Shown here: in pieces, positions 7,326 through 15,443 of the stretch
Numbering within the stretch: position 1 is the first letter of the stretch
Layout of the letters: the number at the start of each line of letters is the position of its first letter
Assembly (NCBI GenBank): GCA_022705325.1
Contig: JAKJER010000002.1
Location: 126,891-190,890 of the forward strand
DNA from: Planctomycetota bacterium
GTDB taxonomy: Bacteria; Planctomycetota; Phycisphaerae; SM23-33
Length of the DNA: 64,000 bases
Direction: 5' to 3'
Position numbers and translations under genes: made by a program
Notes under the pieces: model-generated
The model's input: the letters and a program-made list of their open reading frames with translations, nothing else
What the model was told of the DNA's origin: nothing
Databases searched by the model: none

Positions 7326-7811
7326 ATGTCCGAACAGACGACCAACCAGACCGAGAACGTTCAGGAGCAGGCCGAGCCCCAGGCCCCCGCTCAGCCCGCT
7401 TTCACCGCCACGTTGCCCGAGGGCGTGACCCAGATCTGGGGTACGGGACGACGCAAGAAGGCCATCGCCCGCGTGCGCATCCGCCCGGGCACAGGGACGT
7501 TCAAGATCAACAACCGCGAGGTCGAGGACTTCTTCACAGAGGTCGAGGACCGCAACGCCGCCTATGCCCCGCTCCAGACGGCCAACATGGCCAAGTCCTG
7601 GGACGTGTTCGTGAACGTGCACGGCGGCGGGATCACCGGGCAGGCCGGCGCGGTCATGCTCGGGCTGGCCCGGGCCCTGGCCCGCGCCGTGCCCGAAGTC
7701 GAGCACTCGCTCCGCGACCGCGGGCTGCTCACGCGAGATGCCCGCATGAAGGAACGTAAGAAGTACGGGCAGAAGGGCGCCAGAAAGCGCTTCCAGTTCT
7801 CGAAGCGTTAA
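7326..7811 (+). CDS. rpsI: 30S ribosomal protein S9
   Basis: The 161-residue product contains the S9 core: WGTGRRKKAIARVRI, the GGGITGQAGAVMLGLARAL segment, and the basic tail KKYGQKGARKRFQFSKR that reaches the P-site tRNA. The first ~35 residues are a Gln/Glu/Ala/Thr/Pro-rich extension absent from the roughly 130-residue S9 of model bacteria. ACAGGA lies upstream of the ATG. It is co-transcribed with rplM and ends before a strong hairpin terminator. Confidence 0.97.
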   Translation: MSEQTTNQTENVQEQAEPQAPAQPAFTATLPEGVTQIWGTGRRKKAIARVRIRPGTGTFKINNREVEDFFTEVEDRNAAYAPLQTANMAKSWDVFVNVHGGGITGQAGAVMLGLARALARAVPEVEHSLRDRGLLTRDARMKERKKYGQKGARKRFQFSKR

Positions 7812-7834
7812 CCCGGCCGGAACATCAACCCGCC

Positions 7835-7867
7835 AAAGCCCCGGCGCCCTTGGGCGCTGGGGTTTTG
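7835..7867 (+). terminator. Terminator after rpsI
   Basis: AAAGCCCCGGCGCCC, a TTG loop and GGGCGCTGGGGTTTT form a long, nearly perfect stem ending in a T-run. It lies 24 bases after the rpsI stop and separates the ribosomal pair from argC. Confidence 0.85.
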
Positions 7868-7917
7868 CTTTGGACGTTCCGGCGGCCCAGAGCTGACAGC
7901 TAGAAAAGGATTCCCTC

Positions 7918-8940
7918 ATGGCAAACAAGATCAAGGTCGTGCTGGTGGGCGGCAGCGGGTATGCCGGGTTCGAGGTTGTCCGCTGGCTCCTGCGTCATCC
8001 CTTCGCCGAACTGGTGGGCATTTACGGTCCGGCCAAGGAACTGGGGCCCATGGACCAGTTCTACCCGCTGCTGAGCAAGCAGGTCCGCCTGTCGCAGGAG
8101 CTGTTCGATCCGCAGGCCATCGCCGCCAGCGGGGCCGAACTGGCCATGCTCTGCGTGCCCCACAAGGTCGCCATGAGCTACGTGCCCGCCTTGCGCAAGC
8201 TCGGACTGCGGGTGATCGACTGGTCAGCCGACTATCGTCTCCACGACCGTGACGTGTACCAGGAGTGGTACTGTCCCCACGAGGATGCCGAGGGCCTGGC
8301 CGAGGCGGTCTACGGGCTGCCGGAGTTCTTCGCCGAGCGCATTCGCACCGCCGGCCTGGTCGCCAACCCCGGCTGCTATCCCACGTGCAGCGTGCTGCCC
8401 CTGGCCCCGATCCTCCAGGCCGGCCTGATCGCCAGCGAGGGCATCATCGTCAATGCCGTCAGCGGCGTCAGCGGGGCCGGGCGAACGCCCAGCCTGAAGT
8501 TCCACTTCCCGGAGCGCAACGAGAACTTCGAGCCGTACGGCGTGGGCAAGCACCGCCACATGCCCGAGATCGAGCAGACCCTCGGCGACATCGTCGGTCA
8601 CGGCGTCCAGGTCCTCTTCCAGCCGCACCTGTGCCCCATGGACCGCGGGATGCTCTGTTCCATCTACGCACGCCCCAAGGGCGACGTGACGGCCGAGCAG
8701 CTCGTCGAGGTGCTCCAAGCCGCCTACGCGGACAAGCCGTTCGTCCGCGTTCGCAGCGACGTCCTGCCCGCCACCAAGTACACCACGTACACGAACTTCT
8801 GCGACGTCTGGGCGACCGTGGCCAAAGGCCAGGTCATCCTGTTCGGCGCCCTGGACAACCTCATCAAGGGCGCCTCGGGCCAGGCCATCCAGAACATGAA
8901 CCTGATGTTCGGCTTTGAGGAGACGGCTGGGCTGTACTAG
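7918..8940 (+). CDS. argC: N-acetyl-gamma-glutamyl-phosphate reductase
   Basis: The 340-residue enzyme reduces N-acetylglutamyl phosphate to the semialdehyde in arginine synthesis. The NADP-binding loop GGSGYAG is at 11-17, and the catalytic Cys is C153 in NPGCYPT. The conserved SGVSGAGR and HRHMPEI segments follow, the latter carrying the catalytic His region. The length is normal for the family. AAAAGGA stands before the ATG. argJ begins 20 bases after the stop, so the two are probably co-transcribed. Confidence 0.96.
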   Translation: MANKIKVVLVGGSGYAGFEVVRWLLRHPFAELVGIYGPAKELGPMDQFYPLLSKQVRLSQELFDPQAIAASGAELAMLCVPHKVAMSYVPALRKLGLRVIDWSADYRLHDRDVYQEWYCPHEDAEGLAEAVYGLPEFFAERIRTAGLVANPGCYPTCSVLPLAPILQAGLIASEGIIVNAVSGVSGAGRTPSLKFHFPERNENFEPYGVGKHRHMPEIEQTLGDIVGHGVQVLFQPHLCPMDRGMLCSIYARPKGDVTAEQLVEVLQAAYADKPFVRVRSDVLPATKYTTYTNFCDVWATVAKGQVILFGALDNLIKGASGQAIQNMNLMFGFEETAGLY

Positions 8941-8960
8941 CCGAAACGGGAGCGAGCCAC

Positions 8961-10169
8961 ATGGGAACCATACGCCATATCACCCTGCCGAGCGGGTTCG
9001 TCGCCGCGGGCGTCAAATGCGGAATCAAGGCCAGCGGACGGGAGGACCTCGCCGTCATCGCCTGCACCGACGACGCGTCGGGCGCCTTGCTCACCACGCG
9101 CAACCAGGTGGTGGGGGCCCCCGTGATCTACTGTCGCCAGGTCCTGCCCAAAGGCTTCGGCCGGGTCCGGGGCATCGTCATCAACGCCGGCTGCTCCAAC
9201 GTCTGCACGGGCCGGGCCGGCCTGAAGGACGCCGCCGAGATGGCCCGTCTCACCGCCGCCCGCCTGGGCTGTTCGCCGGACAAGGTGCTGGTCGCCTCCA
9301 CGGGCGTCATCGGTCACCGCCTGCCCATGGACAAGGTTCGCATCGGCATCGCCGCCGCGGCCGCCCGCCTGGGCACTGACCTGGACGCCGAGGCCCTGCG
9401 CGCCATCATGACCACCGACACGCGGGAGAAGTCCGCCGTCGTCCAGGGGCGCATCGGCAAGGCCCGCGTCACCGTCGCGGGCATCGTCAAGGGCGCCGGC
9501 ATGATCGCCCCGTCGATGGCGACCATGATCTCCGTGATCACCACCGACGCCGCCGTGTCGCCCGCGCTGTTGCACCGGGCCCTGCGGCAGACAGCCGGCG
9601 CGAGCTACAACGCCATCACCGTCGACAGCGACACGTCCACTTCGGACACGGTCCTCCTGCTGGCCAGCGGGCAGGCGGGCGGTCCGGTCATCCGCAGCGC
9701 GGGCTCGGGCGAATTCAAGAAGTTCCAGGCCATGTTGAACGAGGTGTGCGGCGAACTGGCCCGCGCGGTGGTCGCCGACGGCGAAGGCGCGACCAAGGTC
9801 GTCCGAATCGCCGTTCGGGGCGCCCGCACGGATCGCGAAGCCGAAATCGCCGCCAAGTCCGTCGCCAACTCGCCCCTGTTCAAGTGCGCCGTCCACGGCG
9901 GGGACCCCAACTGGGGCCGAATCGCCGCCGCGCTGGGCAAGAGCCCGGCCAAGGTCGTGCCCGACAAACTCAAGATCGCCATCGGCGGGGTCACGATCTT
10001 CGCCGGCGGCATGGGCAAGGCGTTCGACCTCAAGAAGGTCGAAGCGCACCTGGGCGGCGCGGACATCCGCGTCGACTGCGACCTGGGCCTGGGCAAGGGC
10101 TGCTTCACCGCCCTCACCTGCGACCTGTCGCGCGAGTACATCACCATCAACGCGGACTACCACACCTGA
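8961..10169 (+). CDS. argJ: Bifunctional glutamate N-acetyltransferase/N-acetylglutamate synthase
   Basis: ArgJ transfers the acetyl group of N-acetylornithine to glutamate. The 402-residue precursor self-cleaves before T188 in the motif KGAGMIAPSMATM (A187/T188). The C-terminal part has GGDPNWGRI and ends YITINADYHT, the usual ArgJ tail. The oxyanion/acetyl region reads NAGCSNVCTG rather than the common NSGNANACTG. That is a small deviation; whether it is mono- or bifunctional cannot be told. It forms an argCJ operon with the gene upstream. Confidence 0.95.
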   Translation: MGTIRHITLPSGFVAAGVKCGIKASGREDLAVIACTDDASGALLTTRNQVVGAPVIYCRQVLPKGFGRVRGIVINAGCSNVCTGRAGLKDAAEMARLTAARLGCSPDKVLVASTGVIGHRLPMDKVRIGIAAAAARLGTDLDAEALRAIMTTDTREKSAVVQGRIGKARVTVAGIVKGAGMIAPSMATMISVITTDAAVSPALLHRALRQTAGASYNAITVDSDTSTSDTVLLLASGQAGGPVIRSAGSGEFKKFQAMLNEVCGELARAVVADGEGATKVVRIAVRGARTDREAEIAAKSVANSPLFKCAVHGGDPNWGRIAAALGKSPAKVVPDKLKIAIGGVTIFAGGMGKAFDLKKVEAHLGGADIRVDCDLGLGKGCFTALTCDLSREYITINADYHT

Positions 10170-10353
10170 GCGATGCCGCTCATCGCTTCTGGCCTGATCC
10201 GAACGCCTCCATCGCCGCTCGCTTGAAGGCTTCCTGGCTCTTGCCTCCCTGGCCGGGACGACCCGCGCACTGCACCAGGAGCGCCCGGGCCGTTCCGACC
10301 GCGAGAACATGCTCCCCCCGTACACCGGCGTGAAGAAAATGGGAAGGAACGCC

Positions 10354-10380
10354 TTGCCGAACTGGCTTTCCTGGTAGAAT
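10354..10380 (+). promoter_or_regulatory. Candidate promoter of the GH99-like gene
   Basis: TTGCCG (10354-10359) and TAGAAT (10375-10380) are separated by 15 bases. The hexamers resemble the 59034 promoter, but the spacing is two bases short. The 249 bases from argJ to this gene contain no other clear feature. Confidence 0.35.
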
Positions 10381-10418
10381 CCCGGGCGGCGGGCCGTCGC
10401 CCAGCCGCCCGCGGGAGT

Positions 10419-11759
10419 GTGTGTGTGGACGACCGACGACTGAGACGATGGATAGTTGCTTGTGCGGTCCTGACGGCGACGAGCAGCCCCTCGCTCGGGC
10501 AGGTCACTCGTGAACAGGTCATCGCCGAGACCATGAAGCCCTACGCCGGCCCCAGCCGGGAGGGCGTCGATGCGCGGACGATGACGGGCAAGGTCCTCAG
10601 CGGCTACCAGGGCTGGTTCGCCGCGCCGGGCGACGGGCTGGGTCGCGGCTGGATCCACTGGGGCGGGCGGCGTTTCGGCCCCGGCTCGTGCTCCATCGAC
10701 CTCTGGCCGGACATGACCGAGTACGGCCCGGACGAGCGGTTCGTCACGTCCTTTCGCCACGCCGACGGGCGGGCGGCGGCCGTCTTCAGCTCCTTCAACC
10801 GCAAGACCGTTCTGCGGCACTTCGAGTGGATGAAGCAGTACGGGCTGGACGGCGTGTTCGTGCAGCGCTTCGCCGTCCAGACGCGCCACACGACGGGCCT
10901 GCGCCACTGCACCACCGTGCTCGCCCATTGCCGCGAAGGCGCGAACCTGCACGGGCGGACGTACGCCGTCATGTACGACCTGACCGGCTTGCAGAACGGG
11001 CAGGGCCAGTGCGTCGTCGACGACTGGAAGCTCCTGGTCCAGCGGATGCAGATCACGAAAGACCCCGCCTACCTGCACCACGGGGGCAGGCCCGTGGTGG
11101 CGATCTGGGGGATCGGCTTCACCGATCGACGGCTCGGCCCGGCCGAGGGGCTCGACCTGGTGCGGAAGTTCAAGAGCGATCCGTCGATGGGACCGTGCAC
11201 GGTGCTGCTGGGCGTGCCCACGCACTGGCGGACGTTGCGAAGCGACTGCGTCCGCGACGAGGTGATGCACGACGTGGTCCGCGCGGGCGACATCGTCAGC
11301 CCGTGGACGGTCGGGCGTTACACCACCCCGCGCCAGGCCGAGGCCTACGCCCGAACGACCGCCCGGGCGGACCTCGACTGGTGCCGCCAGAATCGCAAGG
11401 ACTTCATGCCCGTGGTGTTTCCGGGCTTCAGTTGGCACAACATGAATCCGCGTTCGCCCCTGGACCAGATTCCCCGCCTGAAGGGGAAGTTCCTCTGGTC
11501 GCAGTACCTCGCCGCCCGCGAGATCGGCGCGACCATGGTCTACCAGGCCATGTTCGACGAGGTGGACGAGGGCACCGCCATCTTCAAGTGCACCAACGAT
11601 CCGCCGGTGGGGGAGTCGAAGTTCGTCACCTACGAGGGCCTGCCCAGCGACTTCTACCTCAAGCTGGTCGGCCAGGCCGGCCGACTCATCCGCGGCGAGA
11701 AAATAGGGGACGCTACCCTATTTCCGCAACCGCCCGCCAGCGCCACAGGGCAGAAATAG
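10419..11759 (+). CDS. Secreted GH99/GH71-like glycoside hydrolase
   Basis: The product is about 446 residues. The start is a GTG (10419 or 10425) behind CGGGAG, and a short signal peptide ends near LGQ. The body shows the GH99-like pattern: LSGYQGWFAAPGDG, RGWIHWGGRRFGPGS, DLWPDMTEYG, then FEWMKQYGLDGVFVQRFA and VYQAMFDEVDEGTAIFK, consistent with a TIM-barrel alpha-mannan or xyloside-type hydrolase. The last ~20 codons, from about EKIGDATLF, and the stop are supplied by a REP-like inverted repeat (11701-11776), so the natural C-terminus may have been replaced. It stands next to a GH2 gene on the same strand. The substrate is not determinable. Confidence 0.75.
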   Translation: MCVDDRRLRRWIVACAVLTATSSPSLGQVTREQVIAETMKPYAGPSREGVDARTMTGKVLSGYQGWFAAPGDGLGRGWIHWGGRRFGPGSCSIDLWPDMTEYGPDERFVTSFRHADGRAAAVFSSFNRKTVLRHFEWMKQYGLDGVFVQRFAVQTRHTTGLRHCTTVLAHCREGANLHGRTYAVMYDLTGLQNGQGQCVVDDWKLLVQRMQITKDPAYLHHGGRPVVAIWGIGFTDRRLGPAEGLDLVRKFKSDPSMGPCTVLLGVPTHWRTLRSDCVRDEVMHDVVRAGDIVSPWTVGRYTTPRQAEAYARTTARADLDWCRQNRKDFMPVVFPGFSWHNMNPRSPLDQIPRLKGKFLWSQYLAAREIGATMVYQAMFDEVDEGTAIFKCTNDPPVGESKFVTYEGLPSDFYLKLVGQAGRLIRGEKIGDATLFPQPPASATGQK

Positions 11760-11776
11760 GGTAGCGTCCCCATTTT
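11701..11776. repeat. REP-like inverted repeat pair over a gene end
   Basis: The left unit AAATAGGG-GACGCTA-CCCTATTT (11701-11723) and the right unit AAATAGGG-TAGCGTC-CCCATTTT (11754-11776) are inverted relative to each other. Each also folds on itself as a small hairpin. A partial copy, AATAGGGTAGCGCCC, lies at 15415-15429. Such paired short palindromes are typical of REP elements moved by REP-associated tyrosine transposases; no such transposase is in the window. The repeat encodes the final codons and the stop of the GH99-like protein. Confidence 0.7.
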
Positions 11777-11885
11777 TTGATCACGTCCCCCAGCGTTGAC
11801 ATGCTTGCTGCCTTGCGTTTACCTTTCGGTGGTGGCAAAGGGTTCCCTGAGTGATCTCGTCCTTTTCCGTTCGAGGGCCCGCACT

Positions 11886-14093
11886 ATGCAACGCAAGTCG
11901 CTCCTGTCCGTCATCGTGGTCTTCGCCGTTCTGTCCTTCGCGCCGGTCCTCCACGCCGCCGGGCGCGAAACGCTCCGTCTGGACGGCCAGTGGCAGGTCG
12001 CCGACTCCAAGAGCCCGGACCAGATCCCGGCCGAGTTCGCCCACACGGTGGCCGTGCCGGGGCTGACGAACATGGCTACGCCCGCCTTCAAGGACGTCGA
12101 CGCCTTCATCAGCCGCGAGAACCTCGCCAACCGCATCCGGGCCAAGCTCGTGCCCGCCGACTGGCTCCAGAAACACTGGAAGGGCAAGGTCGACCAGGAC
12201 CGCGACTACTTCTGGTATCGGCGCACCTTCCGCGCGCCGGCCCGGCGGGGCGTGGCTGTGCTGCGGATCAACAAGGCCCAGTTCGGCATGGGCGTCTGGC
12301 TCAACGGCAGCAAGATCGGCGATTACGCCGGCTGCTTCACCGCGGGCATCTTCCCGCTCAACGACGCCATCAAGTGGGACGCCGAGAACACGCTCGTTGT
12401 CCGCATCGGCGCGCACCCGGCCGTGTTGCCCGACACGTACCCCACCGGCTCGGACTTCGAAAAGATGAAGTGGACGCCCGGCATCTACGACAGCGTCTCA
12501 GTTCACTTCTGCGACAGCCCGGCCATTGAGTCCGTCCAGGTCGCCCCGAAGATCGCCACCGGGGAGATCGTCATCCAGACGCGGGTGAAGAACTACTCGG
12601 ACGCCCCCGTCGCGGCCGCGTTGGTCCACCAAGTCAAGACGTGGAAGGGGGATCAACCGGTCGCCGGCTTGAAGGCCCAGGGCGTGCTCTTGAAGGGCGG
12701 CGAGGAGCAGACCCTCACCCACGCGCTGAAGATTCCCGACACCCACCTCTGGACGCCCGAAGACCCGTTCCTGTACGTGCTCGAGACCGCCACCGCGGGC
12801 GACTCGCTGAGCACCCGCTTTGGCATGCGCGAGTTCCGATTCGACGGGCCGACGCGCCGGGCGATGCTCAACGGCAAGCCGTACTTCCTCCGCGGCTCGA
12901 ACATCACGCTGCACCGGTTCTTCGAGGACCCGCTCTGCCAGGACCGCCCCTGGAACGAGGACTGGGTCCGCAAGCTGCTGGGCGAGCTGCCCAGGCGGAT
13001 GCACTGGAACTACTTCCGCTTCTGCATCGGGCCCGTGCCCGACCGCTGGCTGGAGATCTGCGACGAGGTCGGCCTGATGATCCAGAACGAGTTCTTCATC
13101 TGGACGGGTGGGCCCGGCTGGTACAAGGGCTACTCCCGCACGCACGACGCCGACGAGATGATCCGCCAGTACCGCGACTGGATGCGCGACAACTGGAACC
13201 ACCCCAGCGTCGTCGTCTGGGACGCCAACAACGAGACCAAGGACGACATCTTCCACACGAAGGTCATCCCGGCGGTCCGCCCGCTGGACCTGTCCAACCG
13301 CCCGTGGGAGAACAGCTACAACCCGCCCGTTGGGCCGGACGATCCCGTCGAGGACCACCCGTACCTGATGATCAGCGGGTTCTTCGGCCAGCAGAAGTTC
13401 AAGATGACCGACCTGGAGAAGATGGACGGCCGGCCGCGCGGCAAGCTGCCCTCGGACAAGCACGCCCCGCTGGTCAACGAGTACGGGTGGCTGTGGCTCA
13501 ACCGCGACGGCACGCCGACCGCCCTGACCAAGAGCGTCTACGCCCAACTCATGGGCGAGGACGTGACCAACCGCCAGCGGCTGGACATGTACGCCTACCT
13601 GCTGGCCGCCAAGACGGAGTTCTGGCGGGCCCACCGGCACTACGCGGGCATCATCCACTTCGTGTACCTCACTTGCAGCTACCCGGGCGTGTACACGGCC
13701 GACCACTTCGCCGACGTGACCAAGCTGGAGCTTGACCCGGCCTTCGCGGACTACATGAACGAGGCCTTCAAGCCGCTGGGGCTGTACGTGAACTTCTTCC
13801 AGCCGGCGCTGAAGGCCGGCGAGAAGCACGAGTTCACGGTGATGATGGTCAACGACGAGTACCGCCCGCGAAAGGGCACGCTGACGCTCTCGCTGACCGA
13901 CAAGGCGAGCGGGACAGAGCTGGCCAAGACGCAGCAGCCGTTCGAGATCGACGCCCTGGGCGACAAGACGTTCAAGCTGTCGCTGACCGTCCCGCCGACG
14001 GCAGCGGGGGAGTGCATCCTCCGCGCCGCCGCGAAGGCCGATGGCGACGCTTCGGCGACCGTCTCTCGCCGCTGGGTGAAAGTGGAGAAGTGA
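11886..14093 (+). CDS. Secreted GH2-family glycoside hydrolase
   Basis: The 735-residue product has a signal peptide ending near VLHAA. A GH2 jelly-roll domain follows (about 25-205: GLTNMATP, DYFWYRRTF, GVWLNGSKIGDY). Next come an immunoglobulin-like domain (about 215-310) and a TIM barrel from about 330 (NGKPYFLRGSNITLHRFF). The likely acid/base is E450 in WDANNETKD; a candidate nucleophile is E532 in LVNEYGW. A C-terminal beta-domain (about 650-735) ends SRRWVKVEK. Family members are exo-acting beta-galactosidases, glucuronidases or mannosidases; the sugar cannot be read here. It is next to the GH99-like gene and converges on the methyltransferase fusion with only 6 bases between. Confidence 0.85.
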   Translation: MQRKSLLSVIVVFAVLSFAPVLHAAGRETLRLDGQWQVADSKSPDQIPAEFAHTVAVPGLTNMATPAFKDVDAFISRENLANRIRAKLVPADWLQKHWKGKVDQDRDYFWYRRTFRAPARRGVAVLRINKAQFGMGVWLNGSKIGDYAGCFTAGIFPLNDAIKWDAENTLVVRIGAHPAVLPDTYPTGSDFEKMKWTPGIYDSVSVHFCDSPAIESVQVAPKIATGEIVIQTRVKNYSDAPVAAALVHQVKTWKGDQPVAGLKAQGVLLKGGEEQTLTHALKIPDTHLWTPEDPFLYVLETATAGDSLSTRFGMREFRFDGPTRRAMLNGKPYFLRGSNITLHRFFEDPLCQDRPWNEDWVRKLLGELPRRMHWNYFRFCIGPVPDRWLEICDEVGLMIQNEFFIWTGGPGWYKGYSRTHDADEMIRQYRDWMRDNWNHPSVVVWDANNETKDDIFHTKVIPAVRPLDLSNRPWENSYNPPVGPDDPVEDHPYLMISGFFGQQKFKMTDLEKMDGRPRGKLPSDKHAPLVNEYGWLWLNRDGTPTALTKSVYAQLMGEDVTNRQRLDMYAYLLAAKTEFWRAHRHYAGIIHFVYLTCSYPGVYTADHFADVTKLELDPAFADYMNEAFKPLGLYVNFFQPALKAGEKHEFTVMMVNDEYRPRKGTLTLSLTDKASGTELAKTQQPFEIDALGDKTFKLSLTVPPTAAGECILRAAAKADGDASATVSRRWVKVEK

Positions 14094-14099
14094 TCTCGT

Positions 14100-15332
14100 C
14101 TACTTCTTACGCCTCATCATCACCGTCCAGGCCGGGGCGCTGTTCTCGATGCCGCTGCGGCTGTCGAAGCGCATCTCCTTGAGCCACTCGAAGTCGAAGG
14201 CGGCGGAGAAGTCCTCGCGGATCTGGGCTTCCTTGACGAACGGCTTTCCGGCCCGTTCGTTGGCGGCCCGGAACGACAGCAGCAGGAACTGCCCGCCCGG
14301 CTTGGTCAGGCGGCTGACGGCGGAGACGAAGCCGTCGCGGTTGACCCATCGTACGTGGTGGTAGCAGCCGCGATCGAAGATGAAATCGAACGGCTCCATC
14401 TCGGGCGGGTTGGCGGCGTCGCCGACGATCCAGCGGACCTTCACGCCGGCCTTGCGGGCCTTGGCTTCGGCGATCGTCAAGGCGGTCGGCGCGACCTCCA
14501 GGCCCGTCACCTCGAAGCCCTTCTCGGCCAGATAGATCGCGTTGGTGCCGGTCCCGCAGCCCAGGTCCAGCGCCTTGCCCGGCTTGACCTTGCCCTCTTC
14601 GACGGCCTTCTTCAACTGGCTGGCCACGCGGCCCGCGTCCCAGCCGGGCATGTTGGTGCGGCGATAATCCTTGTCCCATCGCTCCAGCAGGGCGATGCCC
14701 GTCTTCCCATGCGGCATGATGCCCGAGGGCAGCAGCCGCCTGGCGAGTTGTGCCTTGTCGCCGGAGAACGTGGCGATCGTCCCGGCCTCATCTGGTTCAG
14801 CCGGCAGGGCCAACTCGAACTTCGTCTGGCCTTGCGTGACGGTCAGTAGCAGCGGTTTCTTGTCCGTAGCGGCGTCGATCTTCGCATCCTTGGCGTCGCC
14901 CAGACGGAACACGTGGACGTATCTCTTCTCGCCCGCACCCGCCAACTCGGCGCGAAGGGCCTTGTCCGCATTCTTCCACTCCGCCTTCCCGCCGCCCGGC
15001 CCGGCCAGGTCGTCCACCACGAACACGCCCGGCTTGAGCAGCACCACTCGGCGTGTCCACGAGCCGACCGGCCCGGCTGCGTACACGAACTGGGCGTTCT
15101 CCTCGTAGGCGGTGATGCGGTCCATGCCCAGCTTCTTCGCCTCGGGCAGGTCGTCCGAGAAGTCCGCGAACCGGGCCTGGAGCGCCGCCAGGTCCTCCGC
15201 CTTGAGCGTGAGGTCCGTGATGCCCTGGCCGAATGCCGCGGCGCCGGGCCCGGCCGAGAGAAGAGCGAGGGCCAGCAACGTCAGAGCCAGTGGGTGCAAG
15301 CCGGTGAAACGAACGGACCGTGTGCCAGTCAT
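14100..15332 (-). CDS. Exported heparinase II/III-like domain fused to a class I methyltransferase
   Basis: The 410-residue product begins with a hydrophobic leader (about 10-37) that looks like a signal peptide or anchor. Residues ~40-190 resemble the beta-sandwich end of heparinase II/III-type lyases (AYEENAQFVYAAGPVGSW, RRVVLLKPGVFVVDDL). From about 215 it becomes a SAM-dependent methyltransferase of the thiopurine/tellurite type. Motif I is LDLGCGTGTNAIYLAEKG; VGDAANPP and PFDFIFDRGCYHHV follow. AGGAGA precedes the ATG. A methyltransferase with an export signal is odd because SAM is cytoplasmic. It may be tail-anchored inward, or the gene may be a recent fusion of a lyase remnant to an enzyme. 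Confidence 0.7.
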   Translation of the reverse strand: MTGTRSVRFTGLHPLALTLLALALLSAGPGAAAFGQGITDLTLKAEDLAALQARFADFSDDLPEAKKLGMDRITAYEENAQFVYAAGPVGSWTRRVVLLKPGVFVVDDLAGPGGGKAEWKNADKALRAELAGAGEKRYVHVFRLGDAKDAKIDAATDKKPLLLTVTQGQTKFELALPAEPDEAGTIATFSGDKAQLARRLLPSGIMPHGKTGIALLERWDKDYRRTNMPGWDAGRVASQLKKAVEEGKVKPGKALDLGCGTGTNAIYLAEKGFEVTGLEVAPTALTIAEAKARKAGVKVRWIVGDAANPPEMEPFDFIFDRGCYHHVRWVNRDGFVSAVSRLTKPGGQFLLLSFRAANERAGKPFVKEAQIREDFSAAFDFEWLKEMRFDSRSGIENSAPAWTVMMRRKK

Positions 15333-15414
15333 TACGCTGGTCTCCTGTGGCAGCGGGGGGATCCGGAACCGTCGCGATGCTCACGCCATCATCGCCTGCG
15401 ATCAGGCAATCGGC

Positions 15415-15429
15415 AATAGGGTAGCGCCC
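15415..15429. repeat. Partial copy of the AATAGGGTAGCG REP-like unit
   Basis: AATAGGGTAGCGCCC matches the right unit of the 11754 repeat in its first 12 bases. It lies between the methyltransferase fusion and the first Tat-exported gene. It suggests a dispersed family. Confidence 0.5.
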
Positions 15430-15443
15430 GGCATTCTCGTTCG

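Noticed and set aside
10170..10418. Minus-strand frame with a plausible-looking end (GEHVLAVGTARALLVQCAG)
   Set aside because: No start codon with a ribosome site, and codon third positions are mixed. It may be a remnant but could be chance.
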